A model generated the notes under the pieces. The model saw only the letters and a program-made list of their open reading frames with translations, was not told the DNA's origin and did not search any database. Shown here in pieces: positions 34,742 to 44,924 of a stretch of 64,000 nucleotides of DNA (its first letter is position 1; the number at the start of each line of letters is the position of its first letter). The translations under genes were made by a program, and so were the position numbers. Origin of the DNA: Flavobacteriales bacterium UBA1986 (GTDB lineage: Bacteria > Bacteroidota > Bacteroidia > Flavobacteriales_G > Salibacteraceae); NCBI GenBank assembly GCA_002336245.1, contig DDDG01000029.1, positions 1 to 64,000 on the forward strand, given 5' to 3'.

Positions 34742-37700
34742 ATGGCAAACGAGAAAACATACTGGAACAGTCTCGAACAGTTAAACGGAGATCAAGCTTT
34801 CCTCGAAACTGCTGAGAAGGAGTTTAAAGACCCAATTCCGGTTGAGGAATTTGTTGGAAAACAGGAGTTCGATTCGAACACCACGAATCGTCGTGACTTT
34901 TTGAAATTTGTTGGTTTCAGTTTGGGCGCCGCTACCTTGGCTGCTTGCGAAACGCCTGTCATCAAGTCCATTCCTTATGTGATGAAACCCGAAGAGGTTT
35001 ACCCTGGCGTTGCCAATTGGTATGCTTCATCTTATATGGACGGATCTGAGTTTGCGAGCATTCTCGTTAAGACCCGTGAAGGACGTCCGGTATTCATCAA
35101 AGGAAACCGCGACAGCAACATCACCAAAGGTGGTATCAGTGCTCGCGGGGTGTCCTCTGTTCTAAGTCTCTACGATCAAGCACGTTACCAAGCTCCACAG
35201 AAGAAAGAAGGTGGAGAAACGACTTGGGCTGAGTTGGATGCCGAAGTGATGATGAAGTTGAAAGAAGTTGCGGCTTCTGGAAAAACCATCGCTCTTGCTA
35301 CAAATACAATTGCGAGTCCTAGTACGGAAGCGGCTATTAAGACTTTCCAAGACGCCTTCATGGGCGAAAGGTCTGTGAATGAGTACGACGAGAACGGAGA
35401 GGTCGTTGGTGCTACAACAATTACCGCTTCCTCAGTAGAAAGATATACGATAGACCCGATTTCGTACAGTGGAATGCGCGAAGCCAATGCGAAGAACTTT
35501 GGTAAAAGGGTTCTACCGAATTACGATTTCTCGAAGGCAAAAGTTATTGTAAGTGTTGGAGCTGATTTCTTGAGTACTTGGTTGAATGCGAATTCGTATT
35601 CAAATCAATACACTTCAAGAAGAGATCCGGACGGTGCTTGGATGAACCGTCACTTCCAGTTTGAGACGAATATGTCTGTTACTGGTTCCAATGCAGATGT
35701 CCGTGCAGCGATCAAGCCTTCTGAATATGGAAAGGCTCTTGCGAATCTTCACAACGCATTGGCCAAAATGGCTGGGACTTCAGGGAAGAGCTTTGAAATC
35801 GACAACGACAACAACGCAGCTGAGAAGATTCAACAAGCCGCTAAAGAACTTTGGGCAGCAAAAGGTGCTTCAATAGTAGTTTGTGGGTCGAATGATCCGA
35901 ATCATCAAATGATTGCCAATGAGATCAACAATCTTTTGGGCAATTATGGATCTACAATTGACCTTAACAAAAGCTTGAACCTTAGTCAAGGAAATGATTA
36001 CAATCTTTCTCAACTAACAAATGGCATTAATCAAGATCGAGTTGGGGCGGTTATTTTGTACGGAGTAAATCCAGTTTACAATGCTCCCGCAGCTTCTGGA
36101 ATGACTGAAGCTCTTTCGAAGGTGGGCTTAAAAGTCGCCATTGCTGAGCGGCCTGACGAAAGCACTGTGTTGTGCGATTACGTTGCTCCAGATGTGAACT
36201 TCCTCGAAGCGTGGAACGACTATGAGGTGGTTACTGGAGAATACAGTCTAGCTCAACCTGTAATCAAGAAATTATTTCCAGCGGGAACGCGTCAAGCTCA
36301 GTCAACTCTATTGCGTTGGGCTGGAGCTGAGAACACAGATTATTACACCTTCTTGACTTCAAACTGGGAGAAAAACATCTTCACTAAGCAATCGAAGGAA
36401 AGCTTCTTTAAAGCCTTCTGGAATACGAGCCTTCACAACGGAATGGTGAGCCTTGCTTCTTCCTCTGAAGTGGCTGATGGAACAACATTCACCTCTGGAG
36501 CCTCTGATGCTTTGGCGAGTATTTCCAAAGAGAAATCAGATGGATGGGAGTTGCAGTTGTATACCAAAACTTCTATTGGGGATGGTCGTGCAGCGAACAA
36601 CCCGCACCTACAAGAAATGCCTGACCCAATCAGTCGTATTTCATGGGACAATTACATCACCATGAACCCAGCGGATATGTTGGATCAGGGTTATGAAACA
36701 CGCACAGCTCAAGAAACACCAGCACATCTTGCTAAGGTTTTGGCAGGTGGACAAGAAGTTACACTTCCTGTTGTAGCTGCTCCTGGACAAAAGCGCAACA
36801 CCATTGGGATTGCACTTGGTTACGGTCGCACGGAGGCTGGAAAAGCTGGAAATGGAATTGGTCAGAATGCGTACAGCATGTCTACCTTTAAAAGTGGAAA
36901 TGTAGGTTACGGTGTAACTGGTGTTTCCGTTGAGAAAACAGGCGAAACCTACGCCATTGCATCCATTCAAACGCACCACACGATGATGGGGCGTAAGATT
37001 GTGAACGAAACAAATGTGACTACATATAAGAATGTAGATCGCAGCGATAAGCAGAACGGGTGGAATCCAATACCAGTCCTTAAAAATGCCTTTGGGGAAG
37101 AAACTCCGATGGGTGAAGTGGACTTGTGGAGTGCTCAACCTGGCATCGCACGACACCACCTTTGGGGGATGAGCATCGACTTGAATGCTTGTACTGGATG
37201 TGGTGCATGTGTTACTTCGTGTCACATCAACAACAACGTACCAGTTGTAGGTAAGGATGAAATCCGCAGAACGCGTTCAATGTTCTGGTTGCGCATCGAC
37301 CGCTATTACACTAGTGATGCAGACCCAAATAAGAACGACGGAGAAAAGAATTATTCAGAGATGGAGAACCCTTCCGCTTATCCAGATGCGGTATTCCAAC
37401 CAGTAATGTGTCAGCACTGTAACCACGCTCCTTGTGAGACTGTTTGTCCAGTTGCTGCAACTACACACTCCGACGAAGGTTTCAATCAAATGGCCTACAA
37501 CAGATGTGTTGGAACACGTTACTGTGCGAACAACTGTCCTTATAAGGTTCGTCGCTTCAACTGGTTCAACTACAACGCTGATCCAATGTTCACTGATGTG
37601 AATCCTTCTCAAGATGATCTTGGAAGAATGGTGTTGAACCCAGACGTTGTTGTACGTTCTAGAGGGGTAATGGAGAAATGTAGTCTTTGCATACAAGATG

Positions 37701-37942
37701 TTCAGGCTGGTAAACTCCAAGCTAAAAAAGAAGGTCGTCCTGTAAAGGATGGCGAAATTCAAACAGCTTGCTCTGCTGCTTGTGCAAACGGAGCGATTGT
37801 GTTTGGAGACTTGAATGACGAGACTGAAGTTGCAAAACGTGCTACACACGGTCGATCATACGCTCTTCTTGAAGAAGTGGGTACTCGACCAAACGTTTCG
37901 TACCTCACGAAAGTTAGAAACCGTTCAGGAGAAGAAGTTTAA
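34742..37942 (+). CDS. actB: Alternative complex III subunit B, Fe-S and molybdopterin-oxidoreductase-like
   Basis: Periplasm-facing subunit of 1066 residues. An N-terminal Tat-like signal (NRRDFLKFVGFSLGAATLAAC) ends in a lipobox-like Cys. A molybdopterin-oxidoreductase-like domain follows, which in Act complexes has no cofactor. The C-terminal part is a ferredoxin-like subunit with cysteine sets CTGCGACVTSC, CQHCNHAPCETVCP, CVGTRYCANNCP and CSLC/CSAAC, enough for four Fe-S clusters. Fusion of the two halves is normal for ActB. It lies 19 nt after actA. Confidence 0.94.
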   Translation: MANEKTYWNSLEQLNGDQAFLETAEKEFKDPIPVEEFVGKQEFDSNTTNRRDFLKFVGFSLGAATLAACETPVIKSIPYVMKPEEVYPGVANWYASSYMDGSEFASILVKTREGRPVFIKGNRDSNITKGGISARGVSSVLSLYDQARYQAPQKKEGGETTWAELDAEVMMKLKEVAASGKTIALATNTIASPSTEAAIKTFQDAFMGERSVNEYDENGEVVGATTITASSVERYTIDPISYSGMREANAKNFGKRVLPNYDFSKAKVIVSVGADFLSTWLNANSYSNQYTSRRDPDGAWMNRHFQFETNMSVTGSNADVRAAIKPSEYGKALANLHNALAKMAGTSGKSFEIDNDNNAAEKIQQAAKELWAAKGASIVVCGSNDPNHQMIANEINNLLGNYGSTIDLNKSLNLSQGNDYNLSQLTNGINQDRVGAVILYGVNPVYNAPAASGMTEALSKVGLKVAIAERPDESTVLCDYVAPDVNFLEAWNDYEVVTGEYSLAQPVIKKLFPAGTRQAQSTLLRWAGAENTDYYTFLTSNWEKNIFTKQSKESFFKAFWNTSLHNGMVSLASSSEVADGTTFTSGASDALASISKEKSDGWELQLYTKTSIGDGRAANNPHLQEMPDPISRISWDNYITMNPADMLDQGYETRTAQETPAHLAKVLAGGQEVTLPVVAAPGQKRNTIGIALGYGRTEAGKAGNGIGQNAYSMSTFKSGNVGYGVTGVSVEKTGETYAIASIQTHHTMMGRKIVNETNVTTYKNVDRSDKQNGWNPIPVLKNAFGEETPMGEVDLWSAQPGIARHHLWGMSIDLNACTGCGACVTSCHINNNVPVVGKDEIRRTRSMFWLRIDRYYTSDADPNKNDGEKNYSEMENPSAYPDAVFQPVMCQHCNHAPCETVCPVAATTHSDEGFNQMAYNRCVGTRYCANNCPYKVRRFNWFNYNADPMFTDVNPSQDDLGRMVLNPDVVVRSRGVMEKCSLCIQDVQAGKLQAKKEGRPVKDGEIQTACSAACANGAIVFGDLNDETEVAKRATHGRSYALLEEVGTRPNVSYLTKVRNRSGEEV

Positions 37943-37962
37943 CGAAAGAAAAAAGAAAACGC

Positions 37963-39336
37963 ATGCATTCAGAGGCTGCCATTCGTAAACCACTCATACT
38001 CGGAGATAAGGACTATCACCAGATCACCGAGGACGTTTGTGCCCCCGTTGAAGGAAAGGCCAACCGCTTGTGGTACATTGCTTTTTCAATCGCTCTTATC
38101 GTAGCCCTTTGGGGCATCGGTTGCATCCTTTATACCATCGGTCGCGGGATCGGTGTTTGGGGATTGAATACAACCGTTGGTTGGGCTTGGGATATCACCA
38201 ACTTTGTATGGTGGGTAGGTATCGGGCACGCTGGAACGCTGATTTCTGCCGTACTTTTACTTTTCAGACAACGATGGAGAATGGCGATTAACCGTTCTGC
38301 TGAGGCGATGACGATTTTTGCTGTAATGATGGCCGCCTTGTTCCCAGGTATTCACATGGGACGTATTTGGATGGCTTACTGGGTTCTTCCTGTTCCGAAC
38401 ACATTTGGATCGCTTTGGGTGAACTTCAACTCACCTCTACTTTGGGACGTTTTCGCGATTTCTACTTATTTCTCAGTATCGCTTGTATTCTGGTACATCG
38501 GATTGATTCCTGACTTCGCCACCATTCGCGATCGTTCACAAAAAGCTTTACCGAAATTTATTTACTCAACCCTTTCTTTTGGGTGGACTGGAAACGTAAA
38601 GGCCTGGATTCGTTTTGAAGAAGTGTCTTTGGTTCTTGCAGGCCTTGCAACTCCGCTGGTATTCTCGGTTCACTCGATTGTATCCATGGACTTTGCAACA
38701 TCGGTCATTCCTGGATGGCATACCACGATTTTCCCTCCTTACTTCGTTGCTGGGGCGATTTTCTCGGGCTTTGCAATGGTTCAGACCCTATTGCTTATGG
38801 TACGAAAGGTTGTTAGCCTTGAGGCCTACATCACTAGAAAACACATTGAGTACATGAACATCGTAATTGTAATTACGGGTTCTATGGTGGGTATCGCTTA
38901 CTTGTCTGAATTATTCATCTCTTGGTACTCTGGAGTTGAATACGAACAGTATGCATTCTTAAACAGAGCAACTGGGCCCTATTTCTGGGCCTATTGGGCG
39001 ATGATGACATGTAACGTTGTTACTCCACAGCTATTTTGGTTTGCGAAGATTCGTAAGTCTTTTGTGATGAGCTTTATTCTTTCACTCTTTGTGAATACAG
39101 GAATGTGGTTCGAACGATTTGTAATTATTGTAACCTCATTACACCGCGATTACATTCCTGCAAACTGGAGCATGTTCCACCCAACATTTGTGGACATCGG
39201 AATCTTTATCGGAACTATTGGAATTTTCTTCGTGCTCTTCTTATTGTATGCACGAGTGTTCCCAGTTCTCGCTTTGAATGAATTGAAATCGATTCTGAAA
39301 ATTTCAGGAGAGAACTTTAAAAAACAACAGCACTAA
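37963..39336 (+). CDS. actC: Alternative complex III subunit C (NrfD-like)
   Basis: Quinol-binding membrane subunit of 457 residues with about ten helices, NrfD/PsrC family. Recognised by the GVWGLNTTVGWAWDITNFVWWVGIGHAGTLISA segment in several parts and the HMGRIWMAYWVLP loop, conserved in Act and related complexes. It should form the menaquinol site with ActF. Same operon. Confidence 0.95.
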   Translation: MHSEAAIRKPLILGDKDYHQITEDVCAPVEGKANRLWYIAFSIALIVALWGIGCILYTIGRGIGVWGLNTTVGWAWDITNFVWWVGIGHAGTLISAVLLLFRQRWRMAINRSAEAMTIFAVMMAALFPGIHMGRIWMAYWVLPVPNTFGSLWVNFNSPLLWDVFAISTYFSVSLVFWYIGLIPDFATIRDRSQKALPKFIYSTLSFGWTGNVKAWIRFEEVSLVLAGLATPLVFSVHSIVSMDFATSVIPGWHTTIFPPYFVAGAIFSGFAMVQTLLLMVRKVVSLEAYITRKHIEYMNIVIVITGSMVGIAYLSELFISWYSGVEYEQYAFLNRATGPYFWAYWAMMTCNVVTPQLFWFAKIRKSFVMSFILSLFVNTGMWFERFVIIVTSLHRDYIPANWSMFHPTFVDIGIFIGTIGIFFVLFLLYARVFPVLALNELKSILKISGENFKKQQH

Positions 39337-39339
39337 GCC

Positions 39340-39870
39340 ATGGCAGGTAAAACCATCTTCGGAATGTACGATGACGACGGCACTTTGATGACTGGTGCGG
39401 CGGCCCTTATTGATAAAGGGCTCCACATCAAGGATGCCTATACACCATTTCCTGTGCACGGCTTAGACCGAGTATTGGGTGTAAAATGGACTCGTCTTGC
39501 ACAATGCGCCTTCATTTATGGATTGATTGGAGCCATTCTAGCCCTTTCGGGGTTTTGGTTTTTCATGATTTCTGATTGGCCAATGAATATTGGTGGGAAA
39601 CCAAATGGGGTTTTGTATGAAAACTTACCCGCCTTTATTCCCATAACATTTGAGTTCACGGTCCTCTGTGCAGCTCACGGAATGGCAATCACTTATTTAT
39701 TGCGGAACTGGACTTTGCCAGGCGTAAAAGCGCGCAATCCACATCCCCGCACAACAGACGATCATTTTTGTATTGAGATTTCTACAGAAGAGAATAACAA
39801 CTTCTCTGAAGAAGACATCAATTCATTGTTGAAGGAGACCGGAACGGTTGAAATATTCGAACGCGCATGA
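39340..39870 (+). CDS. actD: Alternative complex III subunit D (DUF3341)
   Basis: Membrane subunit of 176 residues with two transmembrane helices. The N-terminal soluble part has the DUF3341 pattern (DAYTPFPVHGLDRVLGVK) and the helices follow with PAFIPITFEFTVLCAA. It overlaps actE by 4 nt (ATGA). Confidence 0.94.
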   Translation: MAGKTIFGMYDDDGTLMTGAAALIDKGLHIKDAYTPFPVHGLDRVLGVKWTRLAQCAFIYGLIGAILALSGFWFFMISDWPMNIGGKPNGVLYENLPAFIPITFEFTVLCAAHGMAITYLLRNWTLPGVKARNPHPRTTDDHFCIEISTEENNNFSEEDINSLLKETGTVEIFERA

Positions 39871-40529
39871 AAGCACTAAGTCATTTTCAATGGGCAAAGT
39901 TTGCTGGCATCTTTATGCTTGGCTTGATTGTTCTACAATCTTGTAAAAGTGACAATGCCCCTGGGTATGAATACATGCCAGACATGTATCGCTCGCCATC
40001 TTTAGAAACGTATGCGGAGACTGATTTAACCTCTCACGGATCTACGGCTTTGCAGCCTGTAGAAGGAACTATTCCTGTAGGATTTGTTCCTTATGCTTAC
40101 CCAAATACTGCAGAGGGTTATGCTGCGGCTGGTGAGAACTTAAAGAACCCACTCGTCTTCAACGAAGATGTATTGGCAGAGGGGAAAGCAGTATTTACCA
40201 AGATGTGCATTCAATGTCATGGAAAAGCTGGAAAAGGAGATGGAACTGTAGCCTCTAATCCTAGATGGCCAGGACCTCCACCGGCGTATGATTCGCCTGC
40301 ATTAAAAGATTTACCTGAAGGAAAAATATTTCATTCGATTCATTACGGCAAAGGCCTGATGGGATCGCATGCTTCTTTGATTGTGCAGGAGGACCGGTGG
40401 AAATTGGTACATTATGTACAGTATCTTCAAGATAAGGACCACAAGATGGCGGCACTTGGAGGAGGAGAGTCTACTGAAGCTGCTGAGGCGGAAGTGGTCG
40501 TTGGAGAAGAATTGGCAACTAAAGAATAA
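39867..40529 (+). CDS. actE: Alternative complex III subunit E, lipoprotein cytochrome c
   Basis: Monoheme cytochrome c of 220 residues with a lipoprotein signal (LIVLQSC, lipidated Cys near residue 26). One heme site CIQCHG, distal Met in YGKGLMGSH; N-terminal MPDMYRSPSLETY segment typical of ActE. It carries electrons on the periplasmic side. C-terminal tail is Glu/Ala rich. Confidence 0.94.
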   Translation: MKALSHFQWAKFAGIFMLGLIVLQSCKSDNAPGYEYMPDMYRSPSLETYAETDLTSHGSTALQPVEGTIPVGFVPYAYPNTAEGYAAAGENLKNPLVFNEDVLAEGKAVFTKMCIQCHGKAGKGDGTVASNPRWPGPPPAYDSPALKDLPEGKIFHSIHYGKGLMGSHASLIVQEDRWKLVHYVQYLQDKDHKMAALGGGESTEAAEAEVVVGEELATKE

Positions 40530-40550
40530 AGGACAGAAAAGCACTCATCA

Positions 40551-41789
40551 ATGGAACAATTTACTCTTCCAACAAGAATGCGAAACATCATCTACACCCT
40601 CGTAGGTATTGGGGTATTGAGCCTCATCATGGGTGTAGTGAATGTTATGGGAGCCGAAGAGGCAGAACATCACCACGCTGTACAGAGACTTTGGGGTAAC
40701 ATCCTCATCAATGGCTTATTCTTCTTCGGAATTGCTCTTATGGGGACATTCTTCATGGCAGTGCAATACGCAGCGGAGTCCGCTTGGGCCGTAACTGTAA
40801 AGAGAGTCTTTGAAGCTGTTAGCCAGTACGTTTACGTTGGCGCACTTGTGCTTTTGGTTGTGTTTGCAGCTGGGGCGATGCACCTTCATCACCTCTATCA
40901 CTGGATGGATCCAAATCTGTACATCGAATTTTTAGCGGACGGAAGTTTGAATCCGGAGTATGATGAAATTATTGCAGGAAAATCAGCCTTCTTAAATCAA
41001 CCGTTTTTCTGGGCAAGAGCGCTCCTCTTTATGGGAGTTTACATTTGGTTTACACGCCGTTTTAGAAAGCGTTCTTTAGAAGAGGATATGAGCGGTGGAA
41101 CATCATTGCACTACAACAACGTGCGTGATGCTGCAATTTTCTTGGTCTTCTTTGGCTTTACCTCGATGGTGGCCTCTTGGGATTGGATTATGAGCATTGA
41201 TACACACTGGTTCTCTACTCTGTTTGGATGGTATGTATTCTCAGGATGGTGGATCAGCGCTATGGTAGTATTCCTTTTACTGGTTCTTTATCTTAAGAGC
41301 AAAGGTTTGATGCAACAGGTGAATGAAAGTCACGTCCATGACCTTGGAAAGTGGATGTTCGCCGTAAGCTTCTTATGGTCTTATTTATTCTTCAGTCAGT
41401 TTATGCTGATTTGGTATTCTGATATTCCTGAGGAAGTAACCTACTACATTGCACGAATTGATCATTACCGTTGGCTCTTTTGGGGGATGTTCGCCGTGAA
41501 CTTCATCTTCCCTATGCTGTTCTTAATGGATAGAGACAACAAACGAAATAAGGGCTATTTGGTAACTATCGGTTTCATCATCTTATTTGGGCACTGGTTG
41601 GATACATTCCTTCTTGTTGTTCCGGGGACGCAGCATGCTGATTGGCATTTTGGAGCATTTGAAATTGGTTTGATGTTAGGATTTGCAGGTCTTTTCCTGT
41701 TCGTCGTAACAAGAGCATTGAGCAAAGCACCCGTGGTAGTAAAGTCGCATCCATTTTTGGATGAGAGTTTACATCACGAGATTCATTAA
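40551..41789 (+). CDS. actF: Alternative complex III subunit F (NrfD-like)
   Basis: Second polytopic NrfD-like subunit, 412 residues with about ten helices, paralogous to ActC. Conserved segments include FFGFTSMVASWDWIMSID and WSYLFFSQFMLIWYSDIPEE. It pairs with ActC in the membrane core. Confidence 0.94.
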   Translation: MEQFTLPTRMRNIIYTLVGIGVLSLIMGVVNVMGAEEAEHHHAVQRLWGNILINGLFFFGIALMGTFFMAVQYAAESAWAVTVKRVFEAVSQYVYVGALVLLVVFAAGAMHLHHLYHWMDPNLYIEFLADGSLNPEYDEIIAGKSAFLNQPFFWARALLFMGVYIWFTRRFRKRSLEEDMSGGTSLHYNNVRDAAIFLVFFGFTSMVASWDWIMSIDTHWFSTLFGWYVFSGWWISAMVVFLLLVLYLKSKGLMQQVNESHVHDLGKWMFAVSFLWSYLFFSQFMLIWYSDIPEEVTYYIARIDHYRWLFWGMFAVNFIFPMLFLMDRDNKRNKGYLVTIGFIILFGHWLDTFLLVVPGTQHADWHFGAFEIGLMLGFAGLFLFVVTRALSKAPVVVKSHPFLDESLHHEIH

Positions 41790-41813
41790 TAGAAGAAACG
41801 AAAGAGTTTAGAG

Positions 41814-43031
41814 ATGGATAACTTACTCATTTGGGGAGTCGTCATATTAGCAGGTCTGGTCATTGCCCAGATCATGAGAGTATTTGAACTCACTAAAAAG
41901 CTCACTAAGGTCAACGAGTGGGAAGTAACTCCTAGTGAATCAAGAAACCAAGCCTTGTCTTGGGTGATTTACATGATAGGTTTTGCGGCTTTTTTCATTT
42001 GGTTGTATTACCGATATGGATATTTGATGCTAACCGTTTCGGGGAGTGAGCATGGTGAAACAATCGACACCTTGTTGTGGAGCAATTTCGCAATCATAAT
42101 CTTGGTGTTTGCGTTTACGCACATCATCCTCATTTATTTTACCTGGAAGTATCGGGCTCGAGTAGGGGGAAAGGCGGACTACGTAACACACAACAATAAG
42201 CTTGAGCTTGTTTGGACTACAATTCCTGCTGTCGTATTGGCTATTATAATTACTTATGGTATTTCTACTTGGGATACAGTTATGATGTCTTTTGATAACG
42301 AAGGTGAAGAGGTAATTAACGTTGAGCTGTATGCCAAACAATTTGATTGGACTGCGCGTTATGGTGGTGCAGATAATGAAATCGGGGAGTTTAATTTCAG
42401 AATGATTGATCCGGCGACGAATCCTTTGGGAATGATAACCAATGCGACCATTGAAAGTCAATTGGTGATGTTGGATAAAAAAATCGCAAAAGTCGAAGCC
42501 AGTAAGTCAGATGTTTTTCCCGGCGGAAAAGCTGAAGAGAAAATTCAGGACAAAATTGACCAGCTGATTAAGCAAAAGAATGTGGTTCTTGATTACCAAA
42601 AGAGATCCAAGCAGACTGCATTTACCAAAGGAAAGGACGATGTTTTGGCGAAAGTTGAGTTTCACATCCCGGTAAATAAGATGGTTAAGTTTCAGATTCG
42701 AAGTCAGGATGTGATTCACTCGGCCTATATGCCGCACTTTCGAGCTCAAATGAACGCCGTTCCTGGTGCAGTCACTAGGTTCCAGTTTAAGCCAATTCAT
42801 ACTACTGCTGAAATGAGGGATTTAAAAGAAAACCCTGATTTTAACTATTTGCTCTATTGTAATAAAATCTGTGGTACTGCCCATTACAACATGCAGATGG
42901 TAATCGTCGTGGATAGCGAGGCCGATTACCAGAAGTGGTTGAGTGAGCAACCAACGTTTGAGCCTGCCGTGGGAATGGCAGAAGCTGAAACTACAGAATT
43001 AGAGAATTCATCGATTGTAGCATTAAAGTAA
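41814..43031 (+). CDS. coxB: Cytochrome c oxidase subunit II
   Basis: Copper-A subunit of 405 residues with three N-terminal hydrophobic helices and a periplasmic cupredoxin domain. Copper-A ligands are visible: His302 (HSAYMPHFR), Cys349, Cys353, His357 and Met360 in YCNKICGTAHYNM. The residue that is Glu in the classic CSEIC is Lys here; it binds by its backbone carbonyl, so function should be kept. A lysine-rich insert of about 60 residues (around 220-280) lies between strands. No fused cytochrome c domain is present. Electrons probably come from ActA or ActE. Confidence 0.94.
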   Translation: MDNLLIWGVVILAGLVIAQIMRVFELTKKLTKVNEWEVTPSESRNQALSWVIYMIGFAAFFIWLYYRYGYLMLTVSGSEHGETIDTLLWSNFAIIILVFAFTHIILIYFTWKYRARVGGKADYVTHNNKLELVWTTIPAVVLAIIITYGISTWDTVMMSFDNEGEEVINVELYAKQFDWTARYGGADNEIGEFNFRMIDPATNPLGMITNATIESQLVMLDKKIAKVEASKSDVFPGGKAEEKIQDKIDQLIKQKNVVLDYQKRSKQTAFTKGKDDVLAKVEFHIPVNKMVKFQIRSQDVIHSAYMPHFRAQMNAVPGAVTRFQFKPIHTTAEMRDLKENPDFNYLLYCNKICGTAHYNMQMVIVVDSEADYQKWLSEQPTFEPAVGMAEAETTELENSSIVALK

Positions 43032-43046
43032 TAAAGAGTCGGAGCT

Positions 43047-44819
43047 ATGTCAACAGCAGCACACGCACATCACAAAGAGCCGTTTCTCACGAAATATTTG
43101 TTCAGCCAAGATCACAAGATGATCTCGCGCCAGTTCCTGATTACGGGAATATTTATGGCATTTGTCGGGATGATTATGTCAATGCTGTTCAGACTTCAAT
43201 TGGCTTGGCCAGGTGAGGGATTTGCAGTCTTAAACTTTTTCCTCGGAGATAAGTGGGCACCAGAAGGTGTACTTGATCCGAATATGTATTTGGCCCTGGT
43301 GACCATCCACGGGACAATTATGGTATTCTTCCTTCTTACCGCTGGATTGAGTGGAACCTTTGCGAATTTGTTGATTCCGCTACAAATCGGAGCGCGTGAT
43401 ATGGCTTCAGGCTTTATCAACATGTTGAGTTACTGGTTTTTCTTTCTTAGTTCAGTTATCATGATGTCTTCGCTCTTCGTAGAAAGTGGGCCGGCATCCG
43501 CAGGATGGACGATTTACCCCCCCTTGAGTGCACTTCCACAGGCCATTTCGGGTTCTGGAGCTGGTATGACGCTTTGGCTGGTTTCTATGGCCCTATTCAT
43601 CGTAAGTAGCCTATTAGGAGGCCTGAACTACATTGTTACGATTGTGAACTTGAGAACGAAGGGTATGAAAATGACCCGTCTTCCTCTGAGTGTGTGGGCT
43701 TTATTCGTGACCGCAATTCTTGGAGTACTCTCTTTTCCGGTTTTACTTTCGGCAGCTTTGCTTTTGATTTTTGATAGAAGTTTTGGAACGTCTTTCTACC
43801 TGGCTGATATATTCATCGCTGGTGAAGCGCTTGATCATACAGGTGGTTCGCCTCTCCTGTTCCAACACTTATTCTGGTTCCTCGGGCACCCGGAAGTATA
43901 CATTATTCTCCTGCCAGCACTTGGGATTACTTCAGAAGTGATTTCTACGAATGCACGGAAGCCAATCTTTGGATATCGTGCGATGGTTGGTTCAATTTTG
44001 GCCATTGGTTTCCTTTCGTTCATTGTTTGGGGTCACCACATGTATGTAACTGGAATGAATCCTTTCGTAGGGGCTGTATTTACCTTTACCACCTTACTTA
44101 TTGCGATTCCTTCAGCTGTAAAAGCCTTTAACTACATCACGACTCTATGGAGAGGTAACATCCGTTTCACTCCAGCTATGATGTTTTCCATTGGTATGGT
44201 TTCTACGTTCATCACTGGTGGTGTTACTGGAATCATCTTGGCAGATGCGGCATTGGACATTAACCTTCACGATACTTATTTCGTTGTTGCTCACTTCCAT
44301 ATTGTAATGGGCTTGTCGGCAGTGCTCGCCATGTTTGCGGGAGTTTACCATTGGTTCCCAAAACTCTTTGGACGAATGATGAACAAGAAGCTGGGATACA
44401 TTCATTTCTGGTTAACCTTCATAAGTGCCTACGGCGTATTCTTCCCACAACACTTCCAAGGTTTGGCGGGTGTTCCTAGACGTTATTATAGCTATACAGA
44501 ATTTCCCATCTTTTCTGACTTCGCAGACTTGTCGGTTCTGATCACAATGTTTGCCTTGTTGGGTGGCGTGGCGCAAGCGATTTTCGCCTTTAACTTCATC
44601 TATAGTATATACAGAGGGCAGCGTTCCATTCAGAATCCTTGGGGTTCTAATACTTTGGAATGGACGACTCCGGTTGAACACATACACGGTAACTGGCCTG
44701 GTCCACTTCCTGTGGTTCACCGTTGGGCATACGATTACTCCAAGCCGGGTAAGGATCAAGATTTTGTTCCTCAAACGGTGCCTCTCGAAGAGGGAGAGAT
44801 CGACGGAGAAGGTCATTAA
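43047..44819 (+). CDS. coxA: Cytochrome c oxidase subunit I
   Basis: Heme-copper oxygen-reducing subunit of 590 residues with twelve or more helices. The copper-B and proton-channel motif WFLGHPEVYIILLP carries the type A1 Glu; HHMYVTGMNP and the heme-ligand helix VVAHFHIVMG are present. It is the last gene of the act-cox operon and is followed by a strong terminator. Confidence 0.96.
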   Translation: MSTAAHAHHKEPFLTKYLFSQDHKMISRQFLITGIFMAFVGMIMSMLFRLQLAWPGEGFAVLNFFLGDKWAPEGVLDPNMYLALVTIHGTIMVFFLLTAGLSGTFANLLIPLQIGARDMASGFINMLSYWFFFLSSVIMMSSLFVESGPASAGWTIYPPLSALPQAISGSGAGMTLWLVSMALFIVSSLLGGLNYIVTIVNLRTKGMKMTRLPLSVWALFVTAILGVLSFPVLLSAALLLIFDRSFGTSFYLADIFIAGEALDHTGGSPLLFQHLFWFLGHPEVYIILLPALGITSEVISTNARKPIFGYRAMVGSILAIGFLSFIVWGHHMYVTGMNPFVGAVFTFTTLLIAIPSAVKAFNYITTLWRGNIRFTPAMMFSIGMVSTFITGGVTGIILADAALDINLHDTYFVVAHFHIVMGLSAVLAMFAGVYHWFPKLFGRMMNKKLGYIHFWLTFISAYGVFFPQHFQGLAGVPRRYYSYTEFPIFSDFADLSVLITMFALLGGVAQAIFAFNFIYSIYRGQRSIQNPWGSNTLEWTTPVEHIHGNWPGPLPVVHRWAYDYSKPGKDQDFVPQTVPLEEGEIDGEGH

Positions 44820-44826
44820 GAACTTT

Positions 44827-44857
44827 AAACCCTTCAGAATTTCTGAAGGGTTTTTTT
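44827..44857 (+). terminator. Rho-independent terminator of the act-cox operon
   Basis: A 12-bp perfect stem (AAACCCTTCAGA with TCTGAAGGGTTT), 3-nt loop and a T run to 44857, 8 nt after the coxA stop. Confidence 0.92.
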
Positions 44858-44924
44858 GTGCCTTGTTTTTCCAGTAGCTCTCTGGCATAAATTATCTTTA
44901 TCTCCATCATTCTTGAATACTAGC

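Noticed and set aside
36641..37225. 194-codon minus-strand ORF
   Set aside because: Antisense to actB in a region of conserved Fe-S coding sequence; composition is that of a shadow frame.
44856..44924. Extended N-terminus of RuvB
   Set aside because: The ATG at 44856 lies in the T tract of the coxA terminator; the RuvB family start matches 44925.
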